Part shown: positions 59,252 through 64,000 of the stretch, one piece after another
Layout: the number at the start of each line of letters is the position of its first letter
Numbering within the stretch: position 1 is the stretch's first letter
Origin: Blepharisma stoltei
Taxonomy: Eukaryota > Ciliophora > Heterotrichea > Heterotrichida > Blepharismidae
Length of the DNA stretch: 64,000 nucleotides
NCBI GenBank assembly: GCA_914767885.1
Contig: CAJZBQ010000035.1
Location: forward strand, 186,001-250,000
Direction of reading: 5' to 3'
The notes under the pieces: generated by a model
The model's database searches: none
Told to the model about the DNA's origin: nothing
The model's input: the letters and a program-made list of their open reading frames with translations, nothing else
Position numbers and translations under genes: made by a program

Positions 59252-60052
59252 ATGAAAAGTGACGAACAGATTGCAAAAGAGCTGCAAGACGAAGATTTAC
59301 GAGGTGAAGAGTTCAAGGAAGTAGCTATTCAAGACAGAACAAATGAGCTGCCTTTACATTCCCTTCAGCCAATAAGTAATGGCCCTGCTCCATTTTACGA
59401 TAATCATGCTGGATTCAGTCCTATGCCTCTCCCCGCAAATAATATTCAGCAGGTGCCTGCTGTCATTATCGATCCTGTGCCCTTAAACCCCAAGTACCTA
59501 AAAGTCCTCAAATTCGCGTCGACAACTAAGTGAATTGCTATCTTGGATTGCCTGCTTTGTTTCATCTATATTTTGACAGGCCTTTTTGTGCTAATTTTAT
59601 TGATTTTCCTGCCTGTTTTAGGTTATTTCGGTGGAGCAAAGCTATTGAGACCTTTGTTAGTGGCTTATATGATATATCAGATATTAGTAACAATATTGAG
59701 GATTGCGCTAATTGCAATTGCAGACAATGCGATATATACAGTTTTAACTGTTTTTATCATTATTTTCACAATCGCAATTTTTGTATTCCTTGTCAAGTTC
59801 TTCAGGCTTTTAGGAGATGTAACTCCTCAAGAGCGCTTAGAAATTTTAGAGTTGATGAAAGGGAACAGAGGAGCAAGACAGCCAGCAATGAATAATCCTC
59901 CTCAAATTGTGTATGGTATACCTGCTCAATACCCTCCTCAGCAATACCAACCTCAGCAATATCAACCCCAGCAATACCAAGCTCAACAGTATCAACCCCA
60001 GCAGCCAGCACAGCCTTATTTTCCAGGCACTGGATACAAATTAGATAACTAA
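59252..60052 (+). CDS. Multi-pass membrane protein with Q/P/Y-rich tail
   Basis: 266 aa from the ATG at 59252 (MKSDEQIAKELQDEDLRGEE); a TGA near 59531 is Trp (STTK-W-IAILDCLLC). Cytosolic N-terminus of ~90 residues, of which the first 20 resemble a short ubiquitin-interacting-type helix. Then about four hydrophobic segments (LLCFIYILTGLFVLILLIF, VAYMIYQILVTILRIALIA, YTVLTVFIIIFTIAIFVFLV), and a tail with repeated QYQPQ units ending GTGYKLDN. Two alternative upstream ATGs exist. Family not recognised. Confidence 0.75.
59935..60005 (+). repeat. Tandem repeat encoding QYQPQ units
   Basis: Five to six near-identical 15-bp units (CAGCAATACCAACCT-like) with mostly silent or Pro-to-Ala changes; typical slippage-prone coding microsatellite. 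Confidence 0.85.
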
Positions 60053-60065
60053 GCACTGATGTTTT

Positions 60066-60230
60066 TTTACTTACTTCCCTCAACAAAAATCCTGTTCCAA
60101 TTTAAGGTGGCTATTTTTACCTATAAATGTTTCTTATTGAAAAAAATATGCTTAATTTAAAGGGTTAAAGCACCAAAAAATTAAATTTTATCTATGTTTT
60201 GTTTCGATTTAAAAAGGAATGATTTAGCAC
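60066..60230. mobile_element. Degenerate MITE family F remnant
   Basis: CTTCCCTCAACAAAAATCC..., TTCCAATTTAAGGTGG and GTTTCGATTTAAAAAGGAA echo 51452-51747 and 57695-57994. Intergenic, edges decayed. Confidence 0.6.
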
Positions 60231-60294
60231 TTTATTACTTTAACTTAGTTTCCTAAATATAAAGGCACCAATAGACTTAATTAGCTAGAGTTAA

Positions 60295-61586
<1,292 letters not shown>

Positions 61587-61727
61587 TTAAGATCAACTTA
61601 TAAAATTATTTAAAGCTAATCTATTACTAATATATTTTAGTACTTATTTTAATATAGATAATTTTTTAATTGTAAAATTTTATTGAAAAATCTATTTATT
61701 TATAAAATATTAAATTAACGGATAGTA

Positions 61728-63492
61728 ATGATGGTATTCTTGATACAACTATTATTATGAGGATCCTTAAAAGTAAAAGGAAACTTCTTTGTTCTCACAG
61801 ATTTACATTATGATATCGCTTATGAGCCAAATTACAGTTCAAAATCATATTGCCACTCTATAGCTTTATCAGAAGGTCCGGCTATCTTGGAAAAATCCAT
61901 TGATAAAGCGATTTCAGGCAGATATTACTGTGATTCTCCAATTGACCTAATAAATAAAGTTGCTTGGAAAATGAAAGAAATAGACTCGATCCCTGATTTT
62001 ATTTTAATTCTTGGTGACCATTTGGCTCATCATACTATGGAGCTATTCGCTGAGAGTGGAAATTTAAATTTGGAAGAAACAAAAGAACTCGTTAAAAAGA
62101 CTTATGTAGCCTATTTATAGTAAATAAAATAATTTTCTATTATTAAATTATCATAAAAATTAGAAAATATATACAATAGATTAATTTTATTTACTATAAA
62201 TAAGGATAGATATTGATAGCGTTTTCAAGACTGTGTTCCCTGAAAGCCAAGTCATTTATTTAATAGGGAATAATGATGGCTATGTAGATTATGAATCGTT
62301 TATCGATGGTCAAGGAGAAGAATATTTAGAATTTTTATATAACAATTGAAAAGAACTGACAGGAGAGATCGACACAAGTTTTTATGAAGGCGGATATTAT
62401 TCAGTGTTCACAGATAATAGGCTGAAAATAATCTGCTTAAATTCAAACTACTTCAGCTATAAATTTGAAGGTTCAAAGCAAGAATCAAATAATCAGATGG
62501 CATGGTTTAAGCAGGAATTAAATGATTCAGAAGAAAATGTAATTATTGCTATGCATATCCCTCCTGGAATATCGATTTATAATAAAGCCCAGCAACTGTG
62601 GACTGATGAGTATCTTGAGAAGTTTACAGAATTAGTGCAGGTACATAAAGAAAAAATTTTATTTATTTTTGCAGGGCATTTACATTTTAGCTCATTTGAA
62701 CTTCTCCCTGATGTTGATATCCCAATAATAATCCACAAGTCAGTTTCTCCTATTTATGGAAATAATCCTGGGTTTAGATATTATACCTATCGGGACAATT
62801 TTTCTGATTATATAGACTACTCTTTAGAATTAAAAAATTTTAAATGAGACTCTTACAGGTTTTCACAGCTTTTTGAGATTGATTCTTTGAACATGAAGAG
62901 CCTTTATAAGTCTTTGGTAAACGATTATGGAAAATTAAAAAATTATATTTCAAAAGCTGTAGGCTTTGACTTATTCTCCTCCTTTAGCTAACCTAAAATT
63001 CTGTGTTCGCTGGAGGAGGGGGTTGATTTTTTTAAAACATTTATATGTCAATTAATAGCAAATTTGTTTTTCGAAATTTTAAAAAAAAAAAAAATCGCAA
63101 AAATTGAATAGTAAGAATTAAATTTAATTTGTAAAATTTATGTTTTTAAAATGCAAGCTAAACAAAATTAGCTGGATATTTAATTATAATAATTATCACT
63201 TATATATCGAAATATTTTTTTAAAAAAAATTATATTAAAAAATTTTTGTCTGCTCACAGAGGGTGGGTTTTGGGGCAAAAAATAAGATTTTTTCCAATGG
63301 TTTTTTGCTCACTCAAGGAGGGAGTTAGCAGATATAGAAAAATCTTGAAAAATATTGCTAGATATGGACTACACAAGTGATAAAGAATTAGGAATTGCTA
63401 CTTTTTTATGTTCATTATTAGAAATTTCGTATGATAAATTCCAGATTTGCATGGAAAAAATGAATTCAAATATGATAAATAATTTAGATTAA
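61728..63492 (+). CDS. Metallophosphoesterase, acid-sphingomyelinase type
   Basis: 439 aa after removing a 91-bp IES and a 354-bp MITE. Signal peptide MMVFLIQLLLWGSLKVKG (W from TGA). Metal-binding motifs in order: VLTDLHYD, LILGDHLAHH, YLIGNNDGY, IIAMHIPPG and IFAGHLHFSSFE, the full calcineurin-like set. The NNWKELTG and the KNFK-W-DSYRFSQLFE positions use TGA=Trp. C-terminal extension (KAVGFDL/ADIEKSWKILL...) continues beyond the MITE and ends at TAA 63490-63492. Similar proteins are lysosomal or secreted sphingomyelin or nucleotide phosphodiesterases. Confidence 0.9.
62118..62208. other. IES, 91 bp, with long internal inverted repeat
   Basis: Starts with TAGTAAATAAAAT and near its right end has ATTTTATTTACTATAAAT, an inverted repeat of about 20 bp including flanking bases. 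TA-to-TA removal (62116-62117, 62207-62208) joins TYVAYL to DIDSVFKTVFPES in frame. Confidence 0.85.
62974..63327. mobile_element. MITE family A copy, 354 bp, in metallophosphoesterase gene
   Basis: Divergent left end (TTCTCCTCCTTTAGCTAAC, followed by GTTCGCTGGAGGAGGGGG), right end CACTCAAGGAGGGAG. TA at 62972-62973 and 63326-63327; removal joins AVGFDL to ADIEKSWKILLDMD in frame. Length is a multiple of three but it carries stops. Confidence 0.88.
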
Positions 63493-63527
63493 CTTAAATA
63501 AAAATGAATTGGATGAATATTTTTATA

Positions 63528-64000
63528 TTATGAGCTTAAACCCATTTTCTTTCTTAAAGAATCAATTTCTTGTTTTCTCTTAAATTCTAAAGAATTTTCA
63601 AGATCTTTCAGCTCATTTTCTCTATTCCTTTCCATTTCTTTAACAATTTGGTTTATAATTTCAGATGATCCTCCTATAGATTTTATTTCTTCTATTTGTT
63701 CTTTATACATTTTGCTGATTCTCCCACTTTCTTTGATTTTTTCAGTAATATATTTTTCCATTATTTCTTCTAAACCTTTATCAAATATCACAGAAATATT
63801 AGGCTTACTCCCTAAATGAAAACAATATATAGTGAAAATACCATCTTAATATACTATTTTAGATGGACAGTTTTTAAGAATAAAGTCGGAATAAAAATAA
63901 ATTAAAAATATTTCCTGAGAGTTAGCAAATCCTCCTGATTTATCGCTTTCTCCTTCACACGATTCTCTTTCTGGTATATCAAGCCTTGAAGCTTCTGGGC
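63528..64000 (-). CDS. Coiled-coil protein, C-terminal part (cut by window edge)
   Basis: Reads in from the window end: PEASRLDIPERESCEGESDK then SGGFANSQEI, [96-bp IES], GSKPNISVIFDKGLEEIMEK and a charged coiled coil (IKESGRISKMYKEQIEEIKS, VKEMERNRENELKDLENSLE) to MGLSS and a stop. The N-terminal remainder lies outside the window. No family recognised; ends 36 bp from the convergent metallophosphoesterase gene. Confidence 0.7.
63815..63910. other. IES, 96 bp, in the last coiled-coil gene
   Basis: TA at 63813-63814 and 63909-63910. Both flanks are in the same frame, and the 96 bp hold a stop (TAA). Removal joins SQEI to GSKPNISVIF. Confidence 0.75.

Overview
This window reads as germline (micronuclear) DNA of a heterotrich ciliate, most likely Blepharisma. 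Three things in the sequence point there. (1) UGA is read as Trp: in more than a dozen genes an in-frame TGA sits inside otherwise continuous, recognisable coding sequence, while TAA and TAG end genes. (2) Introns are tiny: seven of 15-16 nt, all GTA...AG. (3) Many genes are interrupted by AT-rich inserts bounded by TA. Removing each insert with one TA copy restores the reading frame and a conserved domain, as expected of internal eliminated sequences (IESs). Stentor (no UGA=Trp) and Condylostoma (all stops ambiguous) fit less well. Lengths quoted for interrupted genes are after this in-silico removal and are my own hand counts.

Layout. 1-5.3 kb: eEF1A (partial), ribosomal protein eS30, a coiled-coil protein, two dual-specificity phosphatase paralogues. 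5.3-6.5 kb: repeats only. 6.5-14.7 kb: coiled-coil protein, F-box-like protein, WD-repeat protein, a WD40-ion channel fusion, PXMP4-like peroxisomal protein, small basic protein. 14.9-21.6 kb (minus strand): LRR protein, choline-transporter-like protein, small acylation-type protein, monothiol glutaredoxin, cyclic-nucleotide-gated K+ channel. 21.6-31.2 kb: repeats, a YbaK-domain protein, an internally duplicated EF-hand-like coiled-coil protein, two mARC-like MOSC proteins. 31.3-36 kb (minus): kelch-BTB protein, BAP31-like ER protein, TPR protein. 36.2-41.9 kb: two histidine acid phosphatases and the mRNA cap guanine-N7 methyltransferase. 42-46.6 kb (minus): ubiquitin-like protein and a SERCA-type Ca2+ ATPase. 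47.2-53.1 kb: U-box/MIR fusion, LITAF-domain protein, coiled-coil Csm1-like protein, GH25-like lysozyme (minus), DHHC palmitoyltransferase. 53.8-64 kb: two small proteins, a large unrecognised protein, an unrecognised low-complexity protein, a Q-rich membrane protein, a LanC-like protein, a metallophosphoesterase (acid-sphingomyelinase type) and a partial coiled-coil protein.

Mobile and eliminated DNA falls in four layers: short unique IESs (58-156 bp); MITE-like families, above all one with termini CTCCCCCTCCGTGAGTGAA (eight copies); long-palindrome hairpin elements; and GC-richer SINE-like inserts with 8-16 bp target-site duplications. These layers nest: hairpin inside MITE inside the SERCA gene, MITE inside SINE inside the lysozyme gene. 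In each of three tandem paralogue pairs one copy is free of inserts and its neighbour carries one to three.
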